Source: Flagellimonas hadalis
GTDB taxonomy: Bacteria; Bacteroidota; Bacteroidia; Flavobacteriales; Flavobacteriaceae
NCBI RefSeq assembly: GCF_007785775.2
Contig: NZ_VNIK02000012.1
Span: forward strand, 1 to 64,000
Direction of reading: 5' to 3'
Length of the DNA stretch: 64,000 bases
Each line of letters opens with the position of its first letter. The stretch's first letter is position 1. The position numbers and the translations under genes were made by a program. The notes beneath the pieces were generated by a model. The model was not told the DNA's origin and ran no database searches. It was given only the letters and a program-made list of their open reading frames with translations. Of this stretch, positions 44,630 to 54,010 are shown piece after piece.

Positions 44630-47515
44630 ATGCGAAACAGCCTTATTCGTTCAGGATATGGTCCCATCGGCATAAAAGTCATTTTGGCCATATTTCTTCT
44701 TTTGGCATGTGGAATGTCTGTATACTCCCAATGTGCTGGACAAAACAACAGTGTCACCATCTGCAATAAGTTTGATGATATTTCCAATAGAAACTTTGAC
44801 CTTTTTGCAAACTTGAACGGTATGCCCTCACCTGGAGGTTCGTGGTCAACGCCCAATCCGACAAACCTAAGTGCATTGGACATCAACACAGGAATCGTTG
44901 ATCTTTGGATGGTCAACCGTTTTGGGGAACACCAATTTATTTACACCAACGGAAATTGCGGAGAATCGGCAACGGTGACCCTATTTTTGGGCGGCTATTC
45001 TGGAGAAGACAATGTTGATGGCAGTGCGAACGCCTGTAGTGAGGACTCTGCCGTAAATCTTTTTTCTTTCCTCGGGAGCCTTGTGGACGATGTAGTCCCC
45101 GACTTTAATGGTTTTTGGGAAGAGGATCCCATGACCCAGACAGGGTTCTTGTCGGGCAACTTGTTCAATGCCGAGGCAGCAGGTCCCGGGGAGTATATAT
45201 TTACCTATACCGTTCCTGCCGTAGATGCTTGTCCCGGTATGCAATCGACCGTTTTTTTGGAAGTCCATCTTGCCCCAAACTCTGGAACTCCATCAAACCT
45301 TGTTGTATGTACCACCGATGACCTGTCAGGTTATACCAATCTGGATTTGAACAATCTATTGACCAATGAAGACCCCAATGGTGTATGGAGCGAGATGGGC
45401 ACCAATCAAATCGATGATTTTCTTGACCACTTCGTAAATGTGGAAGAAATCAATGCCACCCATGGATTTGGCAGTTACGGCTTTACTTATACCGTACAAC
45501 CCTCCCATCCGGTTTGTCCAGAATCTTCCACGGACGTTTTCATCATCATACTTCCCACATTGAATGGGTCCTTGGAATCCGAAAACTATTGTTCGGGAAC
45601 ACCTTACGAAATTACTTTAAACTATGACCCATCATTGTTGCCCTCGGGCCAATATGAAATTGAATATCGTGTGGGCAGTACCGAAGGTGATTGGGATGGA
45701 AGCACCAATATTTCTTTGGTGAATGGAACAGGTACATTCAATGTTGACCCATTGGCAGTTCCCATAAATGAAATGGTACAAGTGAACATCATTGCCATTG
45801 AGGGAATGCAACAAGTGGTGTGTGGCGACATTGGTGTTTTGGAAACCGAATTTCTGGTATCAAACTCCATTGCTTCTGGCGTGAATGTATGTCCCAATAA
45901 TGAGGTGACCATCAATTTGGAGAACATTTTGGACCCAATGGCCAATCCTACCAACGAAATCCACACCATTAATTACACCCTAACAATTCCCGACAATTCC
46001 ATTGTGGATCTATCGGAACAGAATGTTGTATTTTCCAATGGCTCCGCATCATTTGACATCCCTTCGGAACACTTAAATCAGTCAGGAACATACTCATTGG
46101 AAATTATTGTGGAAAACAGTTTTGAGATAGGCTGTACCATAAATACAGGGTTCGAGATTCTTCCCATTCCCGAAGATATTGACCTGGACATTGCGGTGGA
46201 CAACAGTTGTGATGCAACTTCCATTGATGTACTCGTAAATGCCCCGACCCTACCCAATGGAAGCTATACGATTGATTACTTCGTGGTTGAACAAAATACA
46301 CAGTCAACCTTAACGGACAATACCATCAACTTTGTTGGTGGGGTCGCTGTTTATGGAATCGACATTGCCAACCTAGCTGATGGAGATTATATTGTTGTAC
46401 TAAAAAGCACCCAAAACGATTCCACACCTTGCAGGCTCCAATTTGAATTTGAGTTACAGGAAGGCTTTTCCATTGGTGGGCAACCTATTGTACTAGAGGC
46501 AGAAGAGCAACAATCCTTTTGCTTAAATGAAGGTGTTCCAACGTTGGAAGACATAGATGTCAACACTACTGGTCCCATCGCATTTTACCCAACCATTGAC
46601 AGTCAAGAAGCTTTACCTATTAACACACCTTTGGAAGAGGGTGAAGATTACTATGTTGTCAGCTCCGATGAAAACAACAATTGCGCCAGCGAAGAACGGA
46701 CAAGGGTCCAAGTGTCCTTTTATGCCGCCGGGATACCAACTACCATCGATCCCTTCCCTATTTATTGTGCTTCAGATGAAGTAACCCTTGCCGGTTTGGA
46801 CATAGCAACCCCCAATGGAGGAGATATTGTTTGGTACGATGCAACCTCGGGCGGTAATATATTGGACTCAACCGAAATACTCGTTGATGGACAATCTTAT
46901 TTTGCTGCCGAGCAATTGGACGGGTTCTGTGAAAGCGATACTAGATTGGAAATTGCACCAGTTATAATTCAACCGCCATTGCCCGATTTACTTTCCGATG
47001 TACTCTTGGTCTGTGCACTGGACAACCCGACCGTGGCTGAATTGATAAATCTTGAAAATGCCATTGGAGCAGAAGTTGAATGGTTCAATGTAGCTGAAGG
47101 AGGTACCGCAATACCCAGTTATGGGCCATTGGAAGATGATACCATCTACTATGCGCAGAGTTATGATCCAGATACGGGCTGTATCAACAAAAACAGAGTT
47201 CCCGTAACAGTGGACCTGAACAATTGCGACCCGGAAAAATACGGTTTTTTCATTCCCGATGCATTTTCTCCCAATAACGATGGTCGAAACGACACCTATT
47301 ATATTCCCAACATTGAAATAATCTTCCCCGATTTCACTTTGGAAATCTTTAACCGATATGGTAATTCACTTTTCAAGGGCAATTCCTCGAAACCTGCTTG
47401 GGACGGAACAGGACCCAGCGGAAAAACCGTTCCCAATGGGGTCTATTTCTATCTCATCCACTTCAATAGGGATGGGTATGACCCTAAACAAGGAAGATTA
47501 TACCTAAACCGATAA
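44630..47515 (+). CDS. Large secreted surface protein with type B (gliding-type) T9SS sorting domain
   Basis: A 961-residue protein exported by Sec (hydrophobic segment about 15-33, VILAIFLLLACGMSVYSQ) and then by the type IX secretion system. The central part is a series of Ig/PKD-like beta-sandwich repeats with paired Cys. The last ~85 residues, IPDAFSPNNDGRNDTYYIPN to the terminal YLNR, are the gliding motility-associated (type B) C-terminal signal. First gene of an operon with a PorP/SprF protein and an OmpA-family protein, the set usually needed for type B cargo. Probably an adhesin; ligand unknown. Proteins of this class are anchored at or released from the cell surface. Confidence 0.9.
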   Translation: MRNSLIRSGYGPIGIKVILAIFLLLACGMSVYSQCAGQNNSVTICNKFDDISNRNFDLFANLNGMPSPGGSWSTPNPTNLSALDINTGIVDLWMVNRFGEHQFIYTNGNCGESATVTLFLGGYSGEDNVDGSANACSEDSAVNLFSFLGSLVDDVVPDFNGFWEEDPMTQTGFLSGNLFNAEAAGPGEYIFTYTVPAVDACPGMQSTVFLEVHLAPNSGTPSNLVVCTTDDLSGYTNLDLNNLLTNEDPNGVWSEMGTNQIDDFLDHFVNVEEINATHGFGSYGFTYTVQPSHPVCPESSTDVFIIILPTLNGSLESENYCSGTPYEITLNYDPSLLPSGQYEIEYRVGSTEGDWDGSTNISLVNGTGTFNVDPLAVPINEMVQVNIIAIEGMQQVVCGDIGVLETEFLVSNSIASGVNVCPNNEVTINLENILDPMANPTNEIHTINYTLTIPDNSIVDLSEQNVVFSNGSASFDIPSEHLNQSGTYSLEIIVENSFEIGCTINTGFEILPIPEDIDLDIAVDNSCDATSIDVLVNAPTLPNGSYTIDYFVVEQNTQSTLTDNTINFVGGVAVYGIDIANLADGDYIVVLKSTQNDSTPCRLQFEFELQEGFSIGGQPIVLEAEEQQSFCLNEGVPTLEDIDVNTTGPIAFYPTIDSQEALPINTPLEEGEDYYVVSSDENNNCASEERTRVQVSFYAAGIPTTIDPFPIYCASDEVTLAGLDIATPNGGDIVWYDATSGGNILDSTEILVDGQSYFAAEQLDGFCESDTRLEIAPVIIQPPLPDLLSDVLLVCALDNPTVAELINLENAIGAEVEWFNVAEGGTAIPSYGPLEDDTIYYAQSYDPDTGCINKNRVPVTVDLNNCDPEKYGFFIPDAFSPNNDGRNDTYYIPNIEIIFPDFTLEIFNRYGNSLFKGNSSKPAWDGTGPSGKTVPNGVYFYLIHFNRDGYDPKQGRLYLNR

Positions 47516-47527
47516 GTAAGCAAATCC

Positions 47528-48463
47528 ATGAAAAGAATACTGACAACTTTGTTGTTTCTATGGTGTTCATTGGGGGCAAAATCGCAGCAAGATCCCCAGT
47601 TCACCCAATATATGTATAACCTGAGCATTATAAACCCAGCCTATACCACCAACGAAAGAGGACTGATCAATTTAGGGACGCTCTACCGCTCGCAATGGCA
47701 AAATGTTGAGGGCGCCCCAGAAACATTGACCTTTTTTGCCCATGCCACCTTAAGCGACAAAGTGGAAACCGGAATTTCCATCATTAAAGATGAGATTGGG
47801 GATGGTGTACTTTCAGAAAACAATATAAATGCGGATTTCGCATACATTCTACAACTTGACGATCAAAGCAATTTGGCTTTGGGGCTAAAGGGAGGCATCA
47901 CTACTTTTGAAACCAATTTCACTGACCTTGTACTTCCTGAATATCAAGATGACGATGCTTTCAATGAAAACATAAATAGTATTTTTCCCAATGTCGGGGT
48001 GGGTGTTTTTTATAACAGACCTAACTTTTATGCAGGAGTGTCCGCTCCAAACTTGCTCACTTCCAAACATATTGACAACCAGGATGGGATAAAAAGAATA
48101 GGTTCCGAAGAAATACATCTGTTTTTCACTTCAGGCTATGTGTACACCATAAACCCAGACTTGAAGATAAAACCTTCCGTGATGACAAAAATGGTGGAAG
48201 GGTCACCCATTTCTTTGGATACCTCCATCAATGTGCTGTTCAACAACAAGTTTGAAACAGGGCTTTCCTATAGATGGGGCGATGCCGTGAATGCCATGTT
48301 CAATGTTTACGTGGTGCCTTCCGTAAGAATAGGCTATGCCTACGATTACACACTGTCCAATTTGGGGAGTTTCAGTTCAGGGTCCCACGAGATTTTTGCC
48401 CTTTTTGATCTTGATTTGCTCGGCTTAAGAAAAGGATACGACAAATCCCCCAGATTCTACTAA
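47528..48463 (+). CDS. PorP/SprF family type IX secretion membrane protein
   Basis: A 311-residue outer-membrane barrel with signal peptide (LTTLLFLWCSLGAKSQQ). QDPQFTQYMYNLSIINPAYT and YRSQWQNVEGAPETLTFFAHA are the family signature. SprF-like proteins help deliver and attach type B cargo such as SprB. It follows the adhesin by 12 bases and precedes the OmpA gene by 4, so it is probably dedicated to that adhesin. Confidence 0.93.
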   Translation: MKRILTTLLFLWCSLGAKSQQDPQFTQYMYNLSIINPAYTTNERGLINLGTLYRSQWQNVEGAPETLTFFAHATLSDKVETGISIIKDEIGDGVLSENNINADFAYILQLDDQSNLALGLKGGITTFETNFTDLVLPEYQDDDAFNENINSIFPNVGVGVFYNRPNFYAGVSAPNLLTSKHIDNQDGIKRIGSEEIHLFFTSGYVYTINPDLKIKPSVMTKMVEGSPISLDTSINVLFNNKFETGLSYRWGDAVNAMFNVYVVPSVRIGYAYDYTLSNLGSFSSGSHEIFALFDLDLLGLRKGYDKSPRFY

Positions 48464-48467
48464 GATT

Positions 48468-50186
48468 ATGAAAAGACTGCTTTTTATCATACTGATCGGC
48501 GTACAGCCTGTTCTGGCACAACAGGAACTGGAGCGAGCCAACACCTATTTTGAACGGGCATTCTATAGTGATGCCATCCCCTTGTACGAGCAAGTCCTAT
48601 CAACCAATCGCAGCCAACAAGTTTTACAGAACCTAGCGGATGCCTACTATCGAACTTATGATATGCATTCGGCAGCAAGATGGTACAATACACTGATCTC
48701 TAGGTCAGGGAAAAACGTCGATGCCTCCTATTATTTCAAACTCAATCAATCTTTGAAAGCCATAGGCAAGTATCAAGAAGCCGAAAGAGTATTGCAAGAA
48801 TATTATCAGCGTTTGGGGGATTCGGTATCGATCAACAAGATAGGGCAGGACAATCTTTATCTGGCCAGTATTCAATCCATTGGAGATAGGTTTGCCATTC
48901 AAAACCTCCCTTTGAACACCCCTGCTTCGGAATTTGCAGCGATACAAATCGATTCCAACCTGATTTACACCGCAGCTAGAAAGAAGAATACATCCTTGAA
49001 AAAAGTTTACCGTTGGAACAACCAAAACTATTTGGACATTTACATCCATCCCATGGATAAAATTGGGCAAAATGATAGTTTCAGCAACAGCCTTTCCGGT
49101 AAGGTTAATACCAAAATGCACGAGGGGACCTATGCCATTACCAAAGACAGGAAAACCATTTACTTTACCCGGAACAATTTTATAAAAGGAAGAAAACGAA
49201 CAGACAACAAGAAGATTTCGAATTTAAAAATTTACAAAGCGGAATGGATTGATGGCGAATGGTCGAACATTACAGAATTACCATTTAACAGCGACGATTA
49301 TTCAACAGAGCATCCAGCATTGAGCCATGATGAGACCAAACTTTATTTTTCTTCCGACCGTCCTGGCGGTTATGGATCTTTTGATCTATATAGCGTTGAT
49401 ATCATTTCCGATGGATCCTATGGCGTCCCAAAAAACCTAGGTTCCTCCATCAATACAGATAAAAAAGAGCAATTTCCATTTTTGGATACCCACAACAACC
49501 TATACTTTGCTTCGAATGGACATCCAGGGTTTGGCCTTTTGGATATTTTTATCTCCAAATATGAATCCGGCAACCACCAAAACCCCGATAATTTGGGATT
49601 GCCCGTAAATAGCGGTTACGATGATTTTGCCATTTCGTTCCATTCGCCAAGCGAAGGATATTTTTCATCCAACCGTCCATCTGGCAAGGGTAGTGATGAC
49701 GTCTATTCATTTGAGGAGACCAAACCACTCATCCTTCAACCAAAAGAAATGGAAAAGAGCCAAAATGCCATCAAAACTACCGATATAGTGGAAATGGAAA
49801 GCACCCTGGTAAAGAACGGCGACAGGATAATGATCAAGGCCGAGCAAATTCATTTTGACTATAATTTGTGGTATTTAAGAAATGAGGCAAAGGATAGACT
49901 TGGAGTGGTCCTTGACATTCTACAAAAGTATCCAAACAGTATCATCGAAGTAGGAACCCACACAGATAGTAGAGGGAACTTAGAATATAACCGTGAACTT
50001 TCCCAAAAAAGGGCAAATTCCGTAAAAGATTTTCTGGTGAGCAAAGGTATTGGCCCCGACAGGATTATTGCCAAAGGGTATGGGGAATCGCGACCCCTTG
50101 TCAAATGTGAAACCGACGATGAATGCTCCGAAGAGGACCACGAACTGAACAGACGTTGTGAATTTGTGGTCATTGAAGGGATGTAA
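48468..50186 (+). CDS. OmpA-family protein with TPR and PD40 repeats
   Basis: A 572-residue periplasm/outer-membrane protein. Signal peptide 1-17; TPR-like helices (about 20-120); WD40-like PD40 beta-propeller repeats (about 130-420, with HPALSHDETKLYFSSDRPGGYGSFDLY and the repeated YFSSNRPSGKGSDDVY); C-terminal OmpA peptidoglycan-binding domain (about 455-572, IEVGTHTDSRGNLEYNRELSQKRANSVKDFL). PorE-like proteins of this architecture accompany PorP/SprF partners. Unlike most, no carboxypeptidase-regulatory domain is seen between PD40 and OmpA; only about 35 linker residues lie there. Confidence 0.9.
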   Translation: MKRLLFIILIGVQPVLAQQELERANTYFERAFYSDAIPLYEQVLSTNRSQQVLQNLADAYYRTYDMHSAARWYNTLISRSGKNVDASYYFKLNQSLKAIGKYQEAERVLQEYYQRLGDSVSINKIGQDNLYLASIQSIGDRFAIQNLPLNTPASEFAAIQIDSNLIYTAARKKNTSLKKVYRWNNQNYLDIYIHPMDKIGQNDSFSNSLSGKVNTKMHEGTYAITKDRKTIYFTRNNFIKGRKRTDNKKISNLKIYKAEWIDGEWSNITELPFNSDDYSTEHPALSHDETKLYFSSDRPGGYGSFDLYSVDIISDGSYGVPKNLGSSINTDKKEQFPFLDTHNNLYFASNGHPGFGLLDIFISKYESGNHQNPDNLGLPVNSGYDDFAISFHSPSEGYFSSNRPSGKGSDDVYSFEETKPLILQPKEMEKSQNAIKTTDIVEMESTLVKNGDRIMIKAEQIHFDYNLWYLRNEAKDRLGVVLDILQKYPNSIIEVGTHTDSRGNLEYNRELSQKRANSVKDFLVSKGIGPDRIIAKGYGESRPLVKCETDDECSEEDHELNRRCEFVVIEGM

Positions 50187-50240
50187 AGTAAAAATCATCC
50201 CATTTTTCATAGGATATGCCTATTTTGGCTAAAAAATCCG

Positions 50241-50552
50241 ATGAACCTATATGAACTAAAATCAAAGGAAATCATGCCGGGCTATCATGGAAAACTGGTC
50301 CACGGGGAGCAGATGAGCTGGGTGTTCTGGGACGTGGAAAAAAACGCCGTGGTGCCAGAGCACAGTCACATGCACGAGCAGATCATGCACGTGGTGGAAG
50401 GAACTTTTGAATTTACCCTTGATGGAAAAACAGACACCTATGGCCCAGGGGATGTGGTCATCATCCCTTCCCATGCCCCACATAGTGGAAAAGCCATCAC
50501 AGCTTGCAAATTGATGGACATTTTCAGTCCTGTCCGGGAAGAATACAGATAG
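50241..50552 (+). CDS. Cupin-domain protein
   Basis: A 103-residue single-domain cupin. Motif 1 PEHSHMHEQIMHVVEGTFEF with two His and a Glu, and motif 2 GPGDVVIIPSHAPHSG with a His, give a full metal site. Such proteins range from dioxygenases to sugar-binding or detoxification proteins; no substrate is implied. It is followed by an SDR gene 2 bases later, with coupled translation likely. Confidence 0.88.
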   Translation: MNLYELKSKEIMPGYHGKLVHGEQMSWVFWDVEKNAVVPEHSHMHEQIMHVVEGTFEFTLDGKTDTYGPGDVVIIPSHAPHSGKAITACKLMDIFSPVREEYR

Positions 50553-50554
50553 CC

Positions 50555-51340
50555 ATGGACATTTCACTCAAAGGAAAAAAAGCCCTAGTTGGCGGGAGCA
50601 GCAAGGGAATCGGCGAGGCCATTGCCAGACAATTGGCATCCAGTGGGGCCAGTGTGACACTTATGGCGAGGAGCGAGGAGCGCATGAAGGCCATTATAAA
50701 GGAAATGGATTCTTCTCAGGGACAGCAACATCAGTATCTAGTGGTCGATTTCTCCAATTTTGAAGCGTTCAAAACTAGTATTTCAGCATTTTTTGAACAC
50801 AATACCATCAATATTTTGGTGAACAATACCCAAGGCCCAAAAGCAGGCGGTGCCTTGGAAAAGAAGGTCGATGATTACCAAGAAGCTTTTGACCTGTTGT
50901 TCAAATCCGTGGTTTTTACCACGGAACTTGCCTTGAAACACATGCAACAGAACCAATGGGGAAGGATCATCAACGTGGCCTCCATTTCGGTGAAGGAACC
51001 GCTGAACTATTTGGCGCTCTCCAATTCCATCAGGGCAGCCGTGGTGACCTGGGCCAAAAGCCTGGCCTATGATGTGGCAAAGGATGGAATCACCATAAAC
51101 AGTACCTTGACAGGGTATTTTGATACGGACCGCATTGCCCAACTCAATATGAAAAAAGCAGAGAACCTGGGCATATCACCCGATGAAGTGCTCGCCAACA
51201 TGGAAGAACAAGTTCCAATGAAACGGATAGGAAGGCCCGAAGAGTATGGTTTTTTGGTCACTTTTCTGGCTTCGGACCAAGCTGCTTTTATTACCGGGAC
51301 CAACATCCCCATTGATGGAGGATTATTGAAATCCCTATAA
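50555..51340 (+). CDS. SDR-family protein with atypical active site
   Basis: A 261-residue Rossmann-fold short-chain dehydrogenase-like protein. ATG 50555 follows the cupin stop by 2 bases and gives the standard beta-alpha-beta start (KALVGGSSKGIGEAIA); the frame runs open from 50504. Ser143 of VASIS is present, but the YxxxK catalytic pair reads S156-N-S-I-R160. Such SNxxR variants form a known subgroup recalled among FabG-like proteins, so a reductase role is uncertain. The C-terminal FITGTNIPIDGG is normal. Confidence 0.82.
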   Translation: MDISLKGKKALVGGSSKGIGEAIARQLASSGASVTLMARSEERMKAIIKEMDSSQGQQHQYLVVDFSNFEAFKTSISAFFEHNTINILVNNTQGPKAGGALEKKVDDYQEAFDLLFKSVVFTTELALKHMQQNQWGRIINVASISVKEPLNYLALSNSIRAAVVTWAKSLAYDVAKDGITINSTLTGYFDTDRIAQLNMKKAENLGISPDEVLANMEEQVPMKRIGRPEEYGFLVTFLASDQAAFITGTNIPIDGGLLKSL

Positions 51341-51434
51341 TCATTTTTATTATAAATAAAAATATAATCCAAAAAAATTAACATATGTTTATTTTTTGAA
51401 TACATTTATTGGATAAACCATAAAATCCAACTCT

Positions 51435-51812
51435 ATGAATTCAAAAGTTTTTTTGGTGGTCCGCATACTTTTAGGACTGCTTATCCTAGTATTTGGGCTC
51501 AACAAGTTCTTAAATTTTATACCTGCTGGCGGTGAAATGCCCGAACCCGCAATGAACTATTTCGGTGCAATCTCTTCCACGCACACCATAAGCTTGGTGG
51601 GCATTGTTGAGGTCTTGGCGGGACTTGCCTTGATACTCAACAAGTATGGTGCCCTCATGGCATTGATCTTGATGAGCGTATCTGTAAATGCCGTTATGTT
51701 CCACGCTACATTGGCTCCTGAGGGTATTGGTCCTGCCTTGGGTCTTTTGATATTGAACATTATCGTATTGATCGGGTACAAAGATCGGTACAAGGATCTG
51801 CTTCGTCCATAA
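51435..51812 (+). CDS. DoxX-family membrane protein
   Basis: A 125-residue inner-membrane protein with four hydrophobic segments (about 6-24, 42-65, 70-90, 98-118). RILLGLLILVFGLNKFLNF and VGIVEVLAGLALIL are the DoxX hallmarks. Its biochemical role is not settled; links to thiol or sulfur redox homeostasis exist in other bacteria. A monocistronic unit. Confidence 0.85.
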   Translation: MNSKVFLVVRILLGLLILVFGLNKFLNFIPAGGEMPEPAMNYFGAISSTHTISLVGIVEVLAGLALILNKYGALMALILMSVSVNAVMFHATLAPEGIGPALGLLILNIIVLIGYKDRYKDLLRP

Positions 51813-51830
51813 GACTAAAAAGAGACTTTC

Positions 51831-51903
51831 TGTCAGTTCGAGCGTAGTCGAGAAATTATTGGTTGCTCACAATCAAGAGGTTTCGACTGCGCTCAACCTG
51901 ACA
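51831..51903. repeat. Flavobacterial palindromic repeat
   Basis: Left arm tgtcagttcgagcgtagtcg (from 51831) and right arm tttcgactgcgctcaacctg (from 51881, ending aca at 51903) are near-perfect inverted repeats with about 28 bases between. It lies between the convergent doxX and LytTR genes. Resembles REP-like elements widespread in this family. Confidence 0.6.
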
Positions 51904-51930
51904 AAATCCAAGTTTCAGTCTTCTGCCCTA

Positions 51931-52656
51931 TTATAAACTCATCCGATCCTTAAAAATATAGGACTGCCTTCGGGACACTTCCACCTCTTCACCATTTTTC
52001 AGGGTCAGTTTCAATTTTCCATTGAACCAAGGGACAACATTCTCGATGTAGTTGGTGTTGACAATCTGTTGCCGGTTGGCCCTAAAAAAAGTATCCTCTG
52101 GGAGTTTTTCCTCCACTTGGTTGAGCGATTTGTAGAGCAACGGTTTTTTGTCATCAAAAAACACCCTGGTGTAATTGCCGACAATCTCGAACAGCGAAAT
52201 GTCCCCGATCTTCACCAACCAGCAAGATTCGCCATCCTTGATGAATATTTGGCTATTTTCCGTTAGTTTCTTCGTTCTGTCATTGTCCTGCTTCGCCGTT
52301 TCCATCTTGGCCCTCACTTTTTCCAAGGCCATTGCAAAACGGTTTTCGTTTACGGGCTTGAGCAGATAGTCGAGGGCATTGTATTCGAACGATTTGATGG
52401 CATACTCATCAAAGGCCGTGGTAAAAATGGTCATGGGCACCTCATCCAGCATCTCAAGAAGCTCAAAACCATCCTTCTCGGGCATATTGATGTCCAGGAA
52501 CAGGAGGTCGGGATTTTCAGCCTGGATCAGTTCATAGCCTTCATCCACGTTCTCCGCTTCCCCCACAAGCGTTATGTCATCATACTTTTTCAAGAGCTCT
52601 TTGAGCTCATTGCGCGCCAATCTGGAATCTTCTACTATGACTGCCCTGATATTCAT
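51931..52656 (-). CDS. LytTR-family response regulator
   Basis: A 241-residue regulator. The receiver domain (1-120) shows VEDSRLARNEL, phospho-acceptor Asp55 in LLFLDINMPEKDGFE and YLLKPVNENRF. The LytTR DNA-binding domain (about 140-241) has SLFEIVGNYTRVFFDDKKPLLYKSLNQVEEKLP, FFRANRQQIVNTNYIENV and the C-terminal VEVSRRQS. Its start overlaps the kinase gene stop by 4 bases, so they form one two-component system. Target unknown. Confidence 0.92.
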   Translation of the reverse strand: MNIRAVIVEDSRLARNELKELLKKYDDITLVGEAENVDEGYELIQAENPDLLFLDINMPEKDGFELLEMLDEVPMTIFTTAFDEYAIKSFEYNALDYLLKPVNENRFAMALEKVRAKMETAKQDNDRTKKLTENSQIFIKDGESCWLVKIGDISLFEIVGNYTRVFFDDKKPLLYKSLNQVEEKLPEDTFFRANRQQIVNTNYIENVVPWFNGKLKLTLKNGEEVEVSRRQSYIFKDRMSL

Positions 52657-53714
52657 GTGAGTGGAATGGTTATTTGGGCCACGACCTCATCATCGGCCAC
52701 TTCATCCAATTTAAATGATGCACGGTCGGCATACAACAATTTCAGTCGTTGTTTTATATTTTTCAATCCCAATTGCGTGGAATCCTTGGATATGTTCAGT
52801 TGTCCCGTGTTCCTGACCTCTATGAGCAAATGATCTTCTTTTTGGACGATTTTCAAAAGGATCCTGCCCCCGTTTTTCAGATTGGCGATTCCGTGCTTGG
52901 CAGCGTTCTCCACCAGCAACTGGATCACCATGGGCGGAATCCTTAGGTCGAGGGTGTCGGTATCCACTTCTTTGACAAATTCCAATCGGTCCTCAAACTG
53001 GATCTTGGAAAGGTCGATGTAGTTGTCCACCACTTCCAGCTCTTCCCTTACTGCAATATCGTTGATGTTGTTCTTCGTCAATGAGTACCGCAAGATCTCG
53101 GATAGCTTTGTGAGCATTTCCCTGGATTTTTCCACATCTTCCAACATCAAGCCACGTATGTTGTTCAAACTGTTGAACATAAAATGTGGATTGATCTGCC
53201 CCTTCAAGGTGTTCAGTTGTGCTTGTTTCAGGTTTGTGTTCAGTTCCAAACGCTCTATCCTGTCCTGATTGAGCTTGAGCAATAGGGTGATGACCAAATA
53301 GGTGACTACCCAGGCACCTACCAAGAAGAGTGAGTTCAGCACTTGGATCCAGAAATTGTCATAGCTCTTGAACATATGGACCTCGTTCTCGGTAAGTGCA
53401 GGACCAAATTTGCCGTATAGAAATCCAAAGAACATGTTCAGCAGCCCAAACACCACGGATGTCAATACAAAAGAAGCTAGGATTTTTAGAATATCCCTTG
53501 GCCCAAAGTTATCAAAATGCACATTCCGTTTTAGGTACCATCTCAATATGGATGTGGGGAGAATCCCAATGAAAGTTCCAACAACCACCGAATAGATGGT
53601 CAATTCCATACTGATGCCCTTCGGTACAAATGCCGCTATGGAATTGATAAAGCCCCAACCCAAAAACTGCAGGATCCAAAAGATCTGGTTTCTTCTTTTT
53701 TTGCTCAATTCCAT
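52653..53714 (-). CDS. LytS-type sensor histidine kinase
   Basis: A 353-residue membrane kinase with about four N-terminal membrane segments (10-30, 38-58, 76-100, 125-147). The His_kinase motif is INPHFMFNSLNN with His177; the N box VENAAKHGI and G box GLKNIKQRL follow. No periplasmic sensor domain is visible, so the signal is likely sensed in or near the membrane. -7-like TATATTTG lies upstream at 53740-53733 (minus strand). Confidence 0.92.
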   Translation of the reverse strand: MELSKKRRNQIFWILQFLGWGFINSIAAFVPKGISMELTIYSVVVGTFIGILPTSILRWYLKRNVHFDNFGPRDILKILASFVLTSVVFGLLNMFFGFLYGKFGPALTENEVHMFKSYDNFWIQVLNSLFLVGAWVVTYLVITLLLKLNQDRIERLELNTNLKQAQLNTLKGQINPHFMFNSLNNIRGLMLEDVEKSREMLTKLSEILRYSLTKNNINDIAVREELEVVDNYIDLSKIQFEDRLEFVKEVDTDTLDLRIPPMVIQLLVENAAKHGIANLKNGGRILLKIVQKEDHLLIEVRNTGQLNISKDSTQLGLKNIKQRLKLLYADRASFKLDEVADDEVVAQITIPLT

Positions 53715-53732
53715 ATCACTTGGCTATGCTGC

Positions 53733-53740
53733 CAAATATA
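53733..53740 (-). promoter_or_regulatory. -7 box upstream of the sensor kinase
   Basis: Minus-strand TATATTTG fits TAnnTTTG exactly, 18 bases before the kinase ATG. A matching -33 TTTG is not clear. Confidence 0.5.
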
Positions 53741-53773
53741 ATCCATTGTTTCCTTGAAATTTGTCCAATGTCC

Positions 53774-53998
53774 TTATGATTCTTGCGCCTTCTTTCTTTT
53801 GAACAATCCGCAACATGATCTGCTGGAAGGCAAAAAAACAATCCAGACCATGGTCATGCCGGTATAGAAGAACGGAAAGTAGTCCGCATATTCCCAATCG
53901 TTGAACTTACCATAAACACCTATGATCCCTCCTAAAATTCCCATGGCCATGACCACTTTTTGGGATGTGTTGAATTTTCTCATTTTGTTGAATTTCAA
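53774..53998 (-). CDS. Small two-segment membrane protein
   Basis: A 74-codon frame with two hydrophobic segments (VVMAMGILGGIIGVYG and FFYTGMTMVWIVFL) and a Cys-rich, basic C-terminus (SSRSCCGLFKRKK). No family recognised. An alternative start is ATG 53983. Upstream of the kinase gene on the same strand (59 bases) and possibly co-transcribed. Confidence 0.5.
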   Translation of the reverse strand: MKFNKMRKFNTSQKVVMAMGILGGIIGVYGKFNDWEYADYFPFFYTGMTMVWIVFLPSSRSCCGLFKRKKAQES

Positions 53999-54010
53999 AC
54001 TAGTGATTTA

